Shown here: one piece after another, positions 7,971 to 16,563 of the stretch
Layout of the letters: each line of letters begins with the position of its first letter
Numbering within the stretch: the first letter of the stretch is position 1
NCBI RefSeq assembly: GCF_020037125.1
Contig: NZ_JAIQDG010000013.1
Coordinates: 124,001-188,000, forward strand
Length of the DNA: 64,000 nt
Reading direction: 5' to 3'
From: Myxococcus sp. RHSTA-1-4
GTDB lineage: Bacteria; Myxococcota; Myxococcia; Myxococcales; Myxococcaceae
Translations under genes and position numbers: made by a program
Notes under the pieces: generated by a model
Seen by the model: the letters and a program-made list of their open reading frames with translations, nothing else
Told to the model about the DNA's origin: nothing
Databases searched by the model: none

Positions 7971-9131
7971 ATGCGCATTGCCCAGGCGACGCTGACCCCG
8001 CTGCGGCTGGAGCTGCTCCAGCCATTGAAGACGGCCCGAGGCACCTACCCGGCACGCGAGGGCTTCCGCGTGCGGCTCGAGGACGAGGAAGGGCGGGTGG
8101 GGCTCGGCGAGGCCATGCCGCTGCCGGAGTTCGGCACGGAGTCGCTGGCGGACTGTGGCACCACGCTGGAGGCCTGGCTGTCCGCGCTGAAGGGGCAGTT
8201 CCTCGGGGACTCGGTGCGCGCCATCGAGGACACGCTGTCCCCGTTTCCGCCGGCCGTGGCGCGAGGCGAGGGCGTGCGAATCCGCTCCCGCCAGCCCACG
8301 CCGGAAGGCCCGATGCCCGCCGCGGAGCACGCGCTGGAGCTGGCGTTGCTGGACCTGCTGGCGCAGCGGCAGGGGGTGCCGCTGTGCTGGCTGCTGGCGG
8401 AGGAGGCCCGGCCGGAGGTGGCGGTGAACGCGCTGCTGGGCGCGGAGGGGCCGGAGGCGCTGGCGGAGGAGGCTCGCAAGGCGGTGGCCGAGGGCTACGG
8501 CACGCTGAAGCTGAAGGTGGCGGGCCGCCCCCTGGAGGAAGACGAGCAGCGCGTGAAGGCGGTGCGCGAGGCGGTGGGGCCGGACGTGAAGCTGCGGCTG
8601 GACGCCAACGGCGGCTGGTCCGAGCCCGACGCGAAGCGCGCGCTGGACAAGCTGGGCTGGTACGGCCTGGAGCTGGTGGAGCAGCCCACGCCGCCGGAGG
8701 ACCTGGCGGCGCTCTGGCGGGTGCAGCGGCGGGCGCCGTGCATCGTGGCCGCGGACGAGTCGCTCGGCTCGCCGGAGGCGCTGCGGGCCCTGCTGGCGGT
8801 GGACCCGCTGATGGGCGGAGGCCCGGCGGTGGGTGCGGTGGTGCTCAAGCCCATGGTGCTGGGTGGACTGCTGCCATGCCTCGTGGTGGCGATGCGCGCG
8901 GCGCGGCTGGGCATGCAGTCCTACGTCACCAGCTCGCTGGACGGAGTGGTGGCCCGGGCGGGCGCGACGCACCTGGCGGCGGCGCTGCCCTCGGGAGCGC
9001 TCGCGTCGGGGCTCGCGGTGGGGCGCCTGTTCGCGAACGAGCCTCCCGCGCACCCATACCGGCCGGTGAATGGCCACATCCGGCTGCCGCAGGCGCCGGG
9101 GCTCGGGTTGGACCCGAAGCTCGTGGGATGA
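7971..9131 (+). CDS. menC: o-Succinylbenzoate synthase (enolase superfamily)
   Basis: Dehydrates SHCHC to o-succinylbenzoate. The 386-residue protein carries the enolase-superfamily site in order: KLK with Lys180 and Lys182, RLDANGG with Asp211, VEQP with Glu237, ADES with Asp262, and the C-terminal base Lys293 in VLKP. The N-terminal capping domain includes GLGEAMPLP. Length is slightly above most MenC proteins. It begins 9 bases after the menA stop. The closest alternative for this fold is a dipeptide epimerase, which the location inside a men operon makes unlikely. Confidence 0.9.
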   Translation: MRIAQATLTPLRLELLQPLKTARGTYPAREGFRVRLEDEEGRVGLGEAMPLPEFGTESLADCGTTLEAWLSALKGQFLGDSVRAIEDTLSPFPPAVARGEGVRIRSRQPTPEGPMPAAEHALELALLDLLAQRQGVPLCWLLAEEARPEVAVNALLGAEGPEALAEEARKAVAEGYGTLKLKVAGRPLEEDEQRVKAVREAVGPDVKLRLDANGGWSEPDAKRALDKLGWYGLELVEQPTPPEDLAALWRVQRRAPCIVAADESLGSPEALRALLAVDPLMGGGPAVGAVVLKPMVLGGLLPCLVVAMRAARLGMQSYVTSSLDGVVARAGATHLAAALPSGALASGLAVGRLFANEPPAHPYRPVNGHIRLPQAPGLGLDPKLVG

Positions 9132-9152
9132 AGAGGGTGGGTTGACGCGCCG

Positions 9153-10628
9153 ATGAGCGGAGCAGGTGGAATGGAAGGAGGCCGGCGTGAGGCCTGGGGC
9201 TGCCCCATCCATGAGGGCGCCGGACGGCACCCGGACGCGGAGGCACTCACGTTCGCCGGCCGCTCGTGGACCTACCGCGCGCTCGACGCCGAGGTGGCCC
9301 GGTGGGTGGCGGCGCTCGAGGCCCGGGGCGTCGGAGCCGGTGAGCGGGTGGCGCTCCTGGCGACGAACCACGCCGCCTCCGTGTTCCTCTTCTGGGCCCT
9401 GGGCCGCCTGGGCGCGGTGCTGGCGCCACTCAATGCACGCCTCACCCGGGCCGAACTGGCGCCCCTGGCGGAGGACGTGGCCCCGCGCCTCACCCTGGCC
9501 CTGGGCGCGCTGATGGAGCGGCTCCCCGGCGCCGAGCCCCTGGAGTCCTTCGCCGGCTCCTCACCATCCCCCACGTGCGCGCCCCTGGCGGAGGACGCGC
9601 CCCGGGTCATCCTCTTCACCAGCGGAACGACGGGGCGGCCCAAGGGGGCGGTGCTGACAGAGGGTAACTTCCGGGCCTCCGAGAGGGCCTCCGCGGCCAA
9701 CCTGGGAGCGCACCCCGCGCCGCGCTGGCTGGGCACGCTGCCCCTGTTCCATGTGGGCGGGCTGGCCATGCTGACGCGCACGGCCTACGAGGGCGGCTGC
9801 CTGGTGCTGCATGACCGCTTCGACGCGGACGCCGTCAACCGCGCCATCGACGGGGAGGGCATCTCCCACGCGAGCCTCGTGGCCACCACGCTGGAGCGGG
9901 TCCTGGACGCGCGCGCCGACCGGCCCGTGCCACCGTCCTTCCGGCTCGCGCTCATCGGAGGAGGCCCGGTGCCGGTGCCGCTGCTGGAGCGGGCGCGGGC
10001 GGCGGGACTGGTGGCGCTGCAGACCTACGGCCTCACGGAGGCCTGCTCCCAGGTGACCACCGAGCGTCCCACCGAAGCCGACGGGCGCACCGCGGGACCG
10101 CCGCTGCCCGGCATGGAGGTTCGCATCGTCGGAGGGGACGGCACGGTGCGAGGCCCCGGCGAGGAAGGCGACATCGAGGTGCGCGGGCCCACGGTGATGG
10201 CGGGCTACTGGAGGCGTCCGGACGCCACGCGTGAGGCGCTGCGAGACGGCTGGCTGCACACGAAGGACCTCGGCGTGCTGGACGCGCGCGGACGGCTCAC
10301 GGTGCTGTCGAGGCGCACGGACCTCATCGTCCGCGGTGGCGAGAACATCTACCCCGCGGAGGTGGAGGCGGTGCTCGCCAACCACCCGGCGGTGCAGGAG
10401 GCCGCGGTGGTCGGCGTGCCGGACGCCCGCTGGGGCGAGGTGCCCGTGGCCTTCCTCGCGCCGCGCTCCGGGCAGCCACGGCCCGAGGCCGAGGCGCTGG
10501 CGGCGTGGTGCCGCGAGTCGCTCGCGGGCTTCAAGACTCCCGCGTGCTTCACCTGGGTGGACGCGCTGCCGCGCAACGCCATGGGAAAGGTCGAACGCGC
10601 CGTGCTCCGCCAGCGCTCCGCGACCTGA
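9153..10628 (+). CDS. menE: o-Succinylbenzoate-CoA ligase
   Basis: Activates o-succinylbenzoate as an acyl-adenylate and then a CoA thioester. The 491-residue ANL-superfamily enzyme has the P-loop ILFTSGTTGRPKGAV near residues 151-165, the aromatic motif QTYGLTEACS near 290, the hinge region WLHTKDLGVLDARG and the C-terminal catalytic Lys in NAMGKVERA. The subdomain motif RGGENIYPAEVEA precedes it. It is the last gene of menFDHACE and starts 21 bases after menC. MenB, which would act next, is not in this window, so the pathway is completed elsewhere. Confidence 0.92.
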   Translation: MSGAGGMEGGRREAWGCPIHEGAGRHPDAEALTFAGRSWTYRALDAEVARWVAALEARGVGAGERVALLATNHAASVFLFWALGRLGAVLAPLNARLTRAELAPLAEDVAPRLTLALGALMERLPGAEPLESFAGSSPSPTCAPLAEDAPRVILFTSGTTGRPKGAVLTEGNFRASERASAANLGAHPAPRWLGTLPLFHVGGLAMLTRTAYEGGCLVLHDRFDADAVNRAIDGEGISHASLVATTLERVLDARADRPVPPSFRLALIGGGPVPVPLLERARAAGLVALQTYGLTEACSQVTTERPTEADGRTAGPPLPGMEVRIVGGDGTVRGPGEEGDIEVRGPTVMAGYWRRPDATREALRDGWLHTKDLGVLDARGRLTVLSRRTDLIVRGGENIYPAEVEAVLANHPAVQEAAVVGVPDARWGEVPVAFLAPRSGQPRPEAEALAAWCRESLAGFKTPACFTWVDALPRNAMGKVERAVLRQRSAT

Positions 10629-10662
10629 TTCTGGAGTCAAGGTCGAGACCGGGGGCCGCGCT

Positions 10663-10685
10663 CCCGTCCCTCGGGTGAGGGCGGG
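10663..10685. terminator. Weak hairpin after menE
   Basis: CCCGTCCCTC (10663-10672) and GAGGGCGGG (10677-10685) can pair with one bulge. The hairpin lies 34 bases past menE and before the convergent gene at 10785. There is no T-run, so it is only a plausible bidirectional stop. Confidence 0.3.
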
Positions 10686-10784
10686 TGGGGCTCCACAGGC
10701 CGGTCTCCCGTGCCGTGCACCGCGCCGCCGTGCCCTGGCGCCCTCCTCGGTGAGGGGCGGGCCGGGCTCAGGTGCGCGAGCGGC

Positions 10785-10997
10785 TCAGCACTCGGAGGTG
10801 GGGTGGCCCCAGGGGTTGGTGCGCGGGTACTCGCGCAGCATCGTGTTCAGCCGGTACGCCGCGGCCACGGTGGCGCTGGCGCCGGGCTTGCGGCCCGGGA
10901 CGGCTCCCCGGTTGATGGCCGCGCCCAGCCGGGCGGCCTGCATCGTCAACTGCCGCTCCACTTCCGGGGACCAACGCGGGAACTCGAACCATTCCAT
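10785..10997 (-). CDS. Small unknown protein, 70 residues
   Basis: A short cytoplasmic-type protein, MEWFEFPRWS at the start and WGHPTSEC at the end, not assigned to any family I recognise. The ATG at 10997 has a good ribosome site, AAGGAG about 7 bases upstream, and the product is rich in Ala and Arg with one likely amphipathic helix around residues 18-52. A longer in-frame reading to 11117 has no ribosome site, so I reject it. It converges on menE and stands alone. There is no signal peptide or membrane segment. The clear ribosome site and the compact, well-formed composition support it as a real gene, but function is unknown. Confidence 0.6.
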   Translation of the reverse strand: MEWFEFPRWSPEVERQLTMQAARLGAAINRGAVPGRKPGASATVAAAYRLNTMLREYPRTNPWGHPTSEC

Positions 10998-11535
10998 CTG
11001 TGTGCTCCTTGAGGGGGGACTGCGTGAGTCCCCATCCAACAACCCCGAGCCCCGGAAATCACGACGCCCTGCGTTGGAGTGGAGCGTCAGTGCTGGTTTC
11101 CAGACAGGGCCTCTCATGTCGCGGAGCAGTCGTGTTGACCGGCAGCCGGATGCTCTCTCGCCACCTCTCCGTCAAAGGCGCGTGACGAGCACTGCCGCCC
11201 TCGAGCCGATGCGCGCCCGATGATCTCGCCTGGGCGCAATTGTGAAGCCTGTCGGGAATAGACTGACAACAGGGTCGAGCTGAGCCCACCTCGGGGTGTG
11301 GCGTCACCCTGAACCGGGACGCGAGACATGCCGGATGGCGCGGCAATTTTTCCCCGGGAACGAAACTCAGACATGCAAGGAATTTCACCGGCCGCGTTCA
11401 AATAGATGAAGGGGATGGCGGACGGGAGAGGATGTGGTGAGGGGGCAGGTTGTGTCGATATCTCTATCTCCCAGGGCAAGGGGGGACGCGGCTCAAAGGC
11501 AAAGCAGCTCGGTACATACACAACGGGAGACGGAC
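10998..11535. other. Non-coding region between two divergent genes
   Basis: About 540 bases separate the 70-residue gene (leftward) from the monooxygenase (rightward). Base composition is visibly less GC-rich than the flanks around 11330-11420. Open frames here lack ribosome sites and have shadow-like composition. It probably holds both promoters, but I found no convincing -35/-10 pair. Confidence 0.5.
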
Positions 11536-13161
11536 ATGGCTCCAGAGTCTGTTGATGTCATCATCGTCGGATGTGGACCTGTCGGAGCGATGGCCGCGAA
11601 CCTGCTGGGGCAGCATGGAGTCCGCACCCTCGTCATCGAGCGCGAGCCGCTGCCCAACACCCAGTCCCGCGCCATCAGCCTGGACGACGAGGCACAGCGC
11701 ATCTTCCAGTCCGCGGGCCTGGTGGGCGACCTGGATCCGGGCTTCTTCCCGTGCCGGCGCCTGCAGTACCTGGATGATGAATTGCGCTGCCTCGCCGAGG
11801 TGGACTTCACCAAGGTGGACAAGCCCTTCGGCCACTTCGTGGGCGCGTTCTTCCAGCAGCCGCGAATGGAGGCGGCGCTGCACCGGGGCATGCAGCGCTA
11901 CCCGCACGTGGAGCTGTGGCGTGGCCACGAGGTGGAGTCCTTCGTGCAGGACGCGGAGGGCATCACCGCGCGGGTGAAGGAGTGCGCGAGCGAGCAGACC
12001 TCCACGGTGCGCGCCCGCTACCTGCTGGCCTGCGACGGCGCGCACAGCGCCACCCGCCGGAAGCTGGGGCTGAAGCTCCAGGGGACGACGGCGCTGGAGC
12101 ACTCGCTCGCCATCACCATCACCACGGCCTCGCCGGATCCGGAGTTCACCGCGTACCTCTGCGGCCCGAAGCGCCGGGGCTTCATCACCCGCACGGCGAA
12201 GGACGAGATGCGCTTCGACATCATCCTCGCGCCGGACGAGGACCTGGAGGCCGTGCGCCGGCCCGAGTCCGTGCGGAGCCTCATCGCTCCCTACCTGGAC
12301 CCGGCGACGGTGAAGGTCCGTTCCGCCAACGTGTACTCGTACCACAGCCGCCTCGCGGAGAAGTGGCGGGTGGGGCGGGCGTTCCTCCTCGGGGATGCCG
12401 CGCACCTGATGCCGCCGTTCCTGGGGCAGGGGCTCTGCGCGGGCCTGAGGGACGCGGCGAACCTCTCGTGGAAGCTGGCCCTGGTGCTCGGGGGCGCGGC
12501 GGACGCGTCGCTGCTGGACACGTACGAGCAGGAGCGGCGCGCGCACGTGGCGGAAATCATCCGCGGCTCGGACGCCATGGGGCGGGTGATGATGACGGGC
12601 GGCCGGGTGCTGGCCCGCGCGCGCAACGCGCTCATCCAGGTGCTCTACCACCTGCCCGTTACCGGGGACTTCATCCGCCAGTACAAGGTGAAGCCGATGG
12701 TGGCGCTGGAGCAGGGCTTCTTCGTCAGCCCCCGCCGCGAGAAGAAGGACTCGCCCCAGGGCACCTACTTCCCGCAGCCGCGCGTGGAACTGCCGGACGG
12801 GAGCTACGCCCCGCTGGACGACGTCCTGGGAGAGGGCTTCGTGGTGCTGACGCGTCCCGGCGCTTCGCTGGAGGCGCAACGCGAGGCAAGAACCATGGCG
12901 GCGGAACTGGGAGGACGCTGGCTGCAGGTGTCGGCGGCGGAGCGCTCGGGCTCCACCCGTCCGGAGGTGGTGGTGGACGTGGAGGGCCGGCTGGGCGCCT
13001 GGTTCGCGCGGTACGGGGCGGACCTCGTCGTGCTCCGTCCGGACCGCTACGTGTACGGCACGGCGGGCGGCGGTGACCTGGGCCAACTCCAGGCGTCGCT
13101 CCGGGGCCGCGTCCGTCCGCTGGCGCGCCGGGGCCGCGGAGCCGTGCGGCGAGCGGGCTGA
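11536..13161 (+). CDS. FAD-dependent aromatic-ring monooxygenase (MhpA-like)
   Basis: Flavoprotein hydroxylase of the PHBH/phenol-hydroxylase class, which inserts one oxygen atom into an aromatic substrate using NAD(P)H. The 541-residue chain has the dinucleotide fold VGCGPVGAMAANLL near residues 11-24 (GxGxxG), an internal DG motif region LLACDGAHSATRRKLG near 165, and the FAD ribityl motif GDAAHLMPPFLGQGL near 290. The C-terminal 120 residues form the thioredoxin-like domain seen in MhpA relatives. The ATG at 11536 has GGGAG 7-8 bases upstream; the reading could be extended to 11434 but without a ribosome site. Substrate is not predictable; 3-hydroxyphenylpropionate-type acids and polyketide intermediates are both plausible. 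It stands alone. Confidence 0.85.
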   Translation: MAPESVDVIIVGCGPVGAMAANLLGQHGVRTLVIEREPLPNTQSRAISLDDEAQRIFQSAGLVGDLDPGFFPCRRLQYLDDELRCLAEVDFTKVDKPFGHFVGAFFQQPRMEAALHRGMQRYPHVELWRGHEVESFVQDAEGITARVKECASEQTSTVRARYLLACDGAHSATRRKLGLKLQGTTALEHSLAITITTASPDPEFTAYLCGPKRRGFITRTAKDEMRFDIILAPDEDLEAVRRPESVRSLIAPYLDPATVKVRSANVYSYHSRLAEKWRVGRAFLLGDAAHLMPPFLGQGLCAGLRDAANLSWKLALVLGGAADASLLDTYEQERRAHVAEIIRGSDAMGRVMMTGGRVLARARNALIQVLYHLPVTGDFIRQYKVKPMVALEQGFFVSPRREKKDSPQGTYFPQPRVELPDGSYAPLDDVLGEGFVVLTRPGASLEAQREARTMAAELGGRWLQVSAAERSGSTRPEVVVDVEGRLGAWFARYGADLVVLRPDRYVYGTAGGGDLGQLQASLRGRVRPLARRGRGAVRRAG

Positions 13162-13197
13162 GGCGGCACGCTCCGGCCTCGCGAGCGGAAACGCAAA

Positions 13198-13232
13198 GGG
13201 CGCCGCGGGCGGAACTCATGCCCGTGGCGCCC
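13198..13232. terminator. Bidirectional hairpin between convergent genes
   Basis: A 13-pair stem (GGGCGCCGCGGGC at 13198-13210 with 13220-13232, one G-U pair) sits between the monooxygenase stop and the leftward gene stop at 13267. On the minus strand it is followed by TTTGCGTTT, so it can end the leftward transcript and probably both. Confidence 0.7.
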
Positions 13233-13266
13233 CGGTGACATCAGGCGTCGAAAGTGGTGCGCGTGC

Positions 13267-14010
13267 TCAGGCGGCGGCGGACTTCATCATCTGCCCGGCG
13301 CGCTCGACACAGTCGGCCATGAAGTTCAGGTAGATGTTCAGCGCCTTGGCGCCCGTCTTCCCGATGACGTCCGCCTTCTCCGGCGTCTGCGACAGCAGCT
13401 TGCCCAGCATCAGCTCGTTGAGGGCGGTGTGGCCCACGTCGAGCTCCGCGTGCTCCTTCACGAAGGACATCGAGTCCATGATGTTGTCGCCCAGCACGCG
13501 CTTCGCCTGCTCCATCAGGCCGGGCGCGAAGACCACGGACAGGTTCTCGATTTCGTACTCGATGGCGACCTGGGCGGCGGGCAACGGACCGACGATGGTC
13601 TCCTCGTGGATGGCGCGGTAGTCCTTCATCGCCTGGGTGGGCGCCTGGTTCAGCAGCGCCTCGGCGTCCAGCTTGGGAGAGCGGTGCTCGTTCCACCGGG
13701 CCACCAGCGTCTTGGTGTCCTCGACCATCATCAGGTGGTGGCCGGCCTCGTGCTTGGCGTGGGTGATGAGCTGGTTGCCCACGTCCGTCAGGCCCATCTT
13801 CACCGTGGCCTCACCCGCGCGGCGGATCCACCCGTCCACGGGCTCCGTCATGTACACGCCCAGGGAGTTGAGCTGGATGAGGAAACCTTCCATCAACGCC
13901 GGGTCCACGTTCGGGTCCAGGAGGGACTTCAGCGACGGGTCCGTCAGGAGCCGCTCGCGCGCCTCCTTGACGTGGGGGGCGTACAGCTCCTCAACGAGTT
14001 TCTTGCTCAT
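13267..14010 (-). CDS. Haem-oxygenase-like di-iron protein (iron-containing redox enzyme type)
   Basis: A 247-residue all-helical protein without signal or membrane segment. It carries a metal-binding pattern like that of haem-oxygenase-like di-iron oxidases: HAKHEAGHH with Glu88 and His91/His92 (ExxxH), Glu residues at 151 and 153 in EYEIE, and HAELDVGH with His187, Asp191 and His194 (HxxxDxxH). That last motif matches the conserved C-terminal element of the family. Known members cleave or oxidise amino or fatty acids, but substrate cannot be read from sequence. The start ATG at 14010 is only 5 bases from the end of the PilZ-domain gene, so the two are co-transcribed. Function is inferred from motif spacing only. 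Confidence 0.55.
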   Translation of the reverse strand: MSKKLVEELYAPHVKEARERLLTDPSLKSLLDPNVDPALMEGFLIQLNSLGVYMTEPVDGWIRRAGEATVKMGLTDVGNQLITHAKHEAGHHLMMVEDTKTLVARWNEHRSPKLDAEALLNQAPTQAMKDYRAIHEETIVGPLPAAQVAIEYEIENLSVVFAPGLMEQAKRVLGDNIMDSMSFVKEHAELDVGHTALNELMLGKLLSQTPEKADVIGKTGAKALNIYLNFMADCVERAGQMMKSAAA

Positions 14011-14015
14011 GTCTT

Positions 14016-16169
14016 CTACCCTTGGCGAGTGGTGGTGAGCGCGCTGCGGCGCCCGATCGTCAGTTCACTGATGTGCTCCAGGAAGTCCGGGATCAGCTTG
14101 GAGGAGATGATCCACATGTACGGATCAGGCCCCGCGTGGATACCGGACTCCTGCACGTAATCCCCCCCTTCGTCCTCACAGAGATAGTGGAACGAAGTGC
14201 GACGGCGCGCGGCGTACCAACGGCGGGCGGCATCGACCAGCGCGACATAGGTGGAAGGCCCCGCCTCGGTCAGCGAGAACAGGCGGGCCATGTCCAGCAG
14301 GCTGTACAGGTTGGTGCCCAGCTGGCCCATCTCCAGGACGACGGCGGCGACCGGCATGCCACCGCGGCGGGCAACGAGGATCTCCCGCTCACGCTCCAGA
14401 CCGAACTCCTTCCAGCGCGCCTGGACGGGACGCAGGTCGATGCGGTCGCGGGTGAAGTCGAGCGCCTCCACGTAGCAGTCGGGGCGCGTGCGGGCGATGG
14501 TGTCCGCCAGCAGGGTCAGCTCGTTCGGCGTGGCGGAGCCGACGGAGATGCCCTCGTGCGTGCGGCCCGTCAGCTCGTGGGTGAGCACGTCGAGCATGTG
14601 GACCTTGCGGGTGAAGGCCAGGCCCGAGCCCGTCGCCATCTGCCGCTCGGCGTAGCGCACGTGCGCCTTGGCGATCCACGGGTTGAGGGCCTCCACGTAG
14701 GCCACCACCCACTTGAAGTCCGGATCGCTCTGCGGGTGCTCGAACGTGCGCATGTACAGGTCGCGCATGATCTGCCCCGGCTCCGACACGTTGGAGGGCG
14801 GCTTGCCCGGGCGCTTCGCGACCTGGTGCCCCATCCACGCGTGGCGGTAGGGCTTCATGAAGGACAGCGTCGCCTCCAGCCCGCGCTCGGACGGCCACAC
14901 CGCCTGGCAGAAGAGCTGGGGAATCTCCGCGGCCTTCTTCGCCATGTTGCGGAAGGCCAGGCGCAGCTCCTCGAACTCCTCGGCGGACTTGCCCGCCAGG
15001 CTGAAGAAGCCGGAGCGGGTGAAGAGGTCCCACAGCCCGTCCTCCAGGTTCTCACTGGTGCGGGTGTTGGGGGACGCCGCCTGGGACACGAAGCGCACCC
15101 AGCGCGCCTCGTCGGAGGAGTAGGGCAGCACGCTCAGGCCGCACAGGACGGTGCCGTCCGCGCGCACGCTGCTGACGTAGCGGATCTCCCCGCGCAGGCT
15201 GATGACCTGGTCGTTGTCGGTGTGCAGCTCGAGGAGGGGCGGCAACAGGCCCGGGAACATCAGGTCCTCGGGCCGGCAGCGGATGCACATGCCGGAGAAG
15301 GACAGGTCCACCACCTCGCGGGACAGCTCGCCCAGCTCCCGCCAGAGCGGGTGGTGGAAGCTCACGCTGACGCCGGCGGGGGCCGGCACGCGGCGGTGCC
15401 ACCGGTGACGGATGCGGAAGAGCTGCTCCGGCAGCGGCGTGAAGAGCCGGTCACCGTCGGTGGTGCCCGCGTCCAGCTTCATCCGGTACGCGCTGTTGTA
15501 GCCGATGACGTCGATGTCGTAGGGCGCCTCGCCCCACTCCGTCACCGACTCATCCGTCCGCCACTCGAGCTGCGAGGTGGCGGGGTTGAACCGCTCCAGC
15601 ACCATGCGCACCGTGCGGCCCATGCGGCGCAGCACGCCCTTGTTTCCGGAGGCGCAGATGGCCACGAGGATGGAGCGGATGCGCTCGGCCTGCTCGATGG
15701 TGTCCTGCACCGGCAGCACCGACGCGGCCGGCTCCGCCACGCCGCGCTTCAGCGCGTCCGCCAGCAGGGAGAGAATCTGCCGGCCCTGCTCCAGCGTCAC
15801 ACCCACCAGCTGCAGGCCGACCGGAGCGTTCGCCGTCTCCGCGTCCGTCCGGATGAAGGCGCCGCGGATGGGGCCCAGCGTCACGCCGCAGCCGGACAGG
15901 TACACCGGCATCGTACGGGGCTCCGAGGTGTCCACCGAGCCCCGGGGCATCACCCACACCACGGTGGGGGACAGCCGCGTCACCTCTCCAATGGTGGCGT
16001 CCGGCGTGCCCAGCGAGCAGGTGATGGCATCCGGCCCGGTGCCGTGCAGCGAGTAACCCGAGTCATCCAGGGCCGCCTCGGCCGGCGGGAGCGGAATCAC
16101 ATTGAACAGCGCGTCGCGGCTGACGAACTCCAAGCTCCGCTTGGTGGAGGTCGGACTTCCCCCTTCCAT
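14016..16169 (-). CDS. Large PilZ-domain protein with possible acetyltransferase-like C-terminus
   Basis: A 717-residue protein likely to sense or transmit cyclic-di-GMP. A PilZ domain near residues 254-350 has the basic motif RHRWHRR at 254-260 and D288-x-S290-x-x-G293 in VDLSFSGMC, both expected for nucleotide binding. The first 240 residues contain no motif I know. The last 250 include stretches such as EILVARRGGMPVAAVVLEM that resemble a GNAT acyltransferase core, but this is weak. There is no membrane segment. The start is the ATG at 16169, with an AAAGGGG ribosome site; the open frame extends to 16295 but without one. Transcribed from its own promoter and followed closely by the di-iron gene. 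Possible roles in motility or surface regulation are inference. Confidence 0.7.
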   Translation of the reverse strand: MEGGSPTSTKRSLEFVSRDALFNVIPLPPAEAALDDSGYSLHGTGPDAITCSLGTPDATIGEVTRLSPTVVWVMPRGSVDTSEPRTMPVYLSGCGVTLGPIRGAFIRTDAETANAPVGLQLVGVTLEQGRQILSLLADALKRGVAEPAASVLPVQDTIEQAERIRSILVAICASGNKGVLRRMGRTVRMVLERFNPATSQLEWRTDESVTEWGEAPYDIDVIGYNSAYRMKLDAGTTDGDRLFTPLPEQLFRIRHRWHRRVPAPAGVSVSFHHPLWRELGELSREVVDLSFSGMCIRCRPEDLMFPGLLPPLLELHTDNDQVISLRGEIRYVSSVRADGTVLCGLSVLPYSSDEARWVRFVSQAASPNTRTSENLEDGLWDLFTRSGFFSLAGKSAEEFEELRLAFRNMAKKAAEIPQLFCQAVWPSERGLEATLSFMKPYRHAWMGHQVAKRPGKPPSNVSEPGQIMRDLYMRTFEHPQSDPDFKWVVAYVEALNPWIAKAHVRYAERQMATGSGLAFTRKVHMLDVLTHELTGRTHEGISVGSATPNELTLLADTIARTRPDCYVEALDFTRDRIDLRPVQARWKEFGLEREREILVARRGGMPVAAVVLEMGQLGTNLYSLLDMARLFSLTEAGPSTYVALVDAARRWYAARRRTSFHYLCEDEGGDYVQESGIHAGPDPYMWIISSKLIPDFLEHISELTIGRRSALTTTRQG

Positions 16170-16290
16170 AGGCAGGAACCCCTTTCTCCGGTGCTGAGGA
16201 ACGCCTGATGCGGAAGTCGAAGTTGCAAGCACAACAGTCCCTCCCTGCTCCAGCGGCGCTGCAGTCGGCGGCGAATCGCTATAGGTCCGT

Positions 16291-16318
16291 ATCATACGGA
16301 TTCAGAAGGAACAGTCAA
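16291..16318 (-). promoter_or_regulatory. Sigma-70-type promoter with operator-like palindrome for the PilZ gene
   Basis: On the minus strand TTGACT (16313-16318) and TATGAT (16291-16296) are 16 bases apart, a near-consensus promoter about 122 bases before the PilZ ATG. A perfect palindrome, TCCGTAT and ATACGGA around one base (16286-16300), covers the -10 box, so a bound protein would block it. Confidence 0.65.
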
Positions 16319-16563
16319 ACCGAAAGAATCCAGCCGTGCTGTTTTCTGGCTGGCGGGAAGGTAGGGCCGTGGGTCGGGGATGACAGGTTCTCTCTCCGAG
16401 TCCCACGAGTTGCACTGCCAGACAGTGGACAACAACACGGCGAAGATGTCGCGCAACTGTAATGTCACAACTTGGGCACGGTGTCCGTACTTTCTCGTAG
16501 TGGAATGGAGTTTGTCAGACCTGTCCGTTAGAGTGGTTCCCGTCGGTCTGAGGGAGGTGCGGG

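Noticed and set aside
11114-11521. A 135-codon minus-strand frame upstream of the monooxygenase
   Set aside because: No ribosome site, no recognisable domain and unusual composition; left as non-coding.
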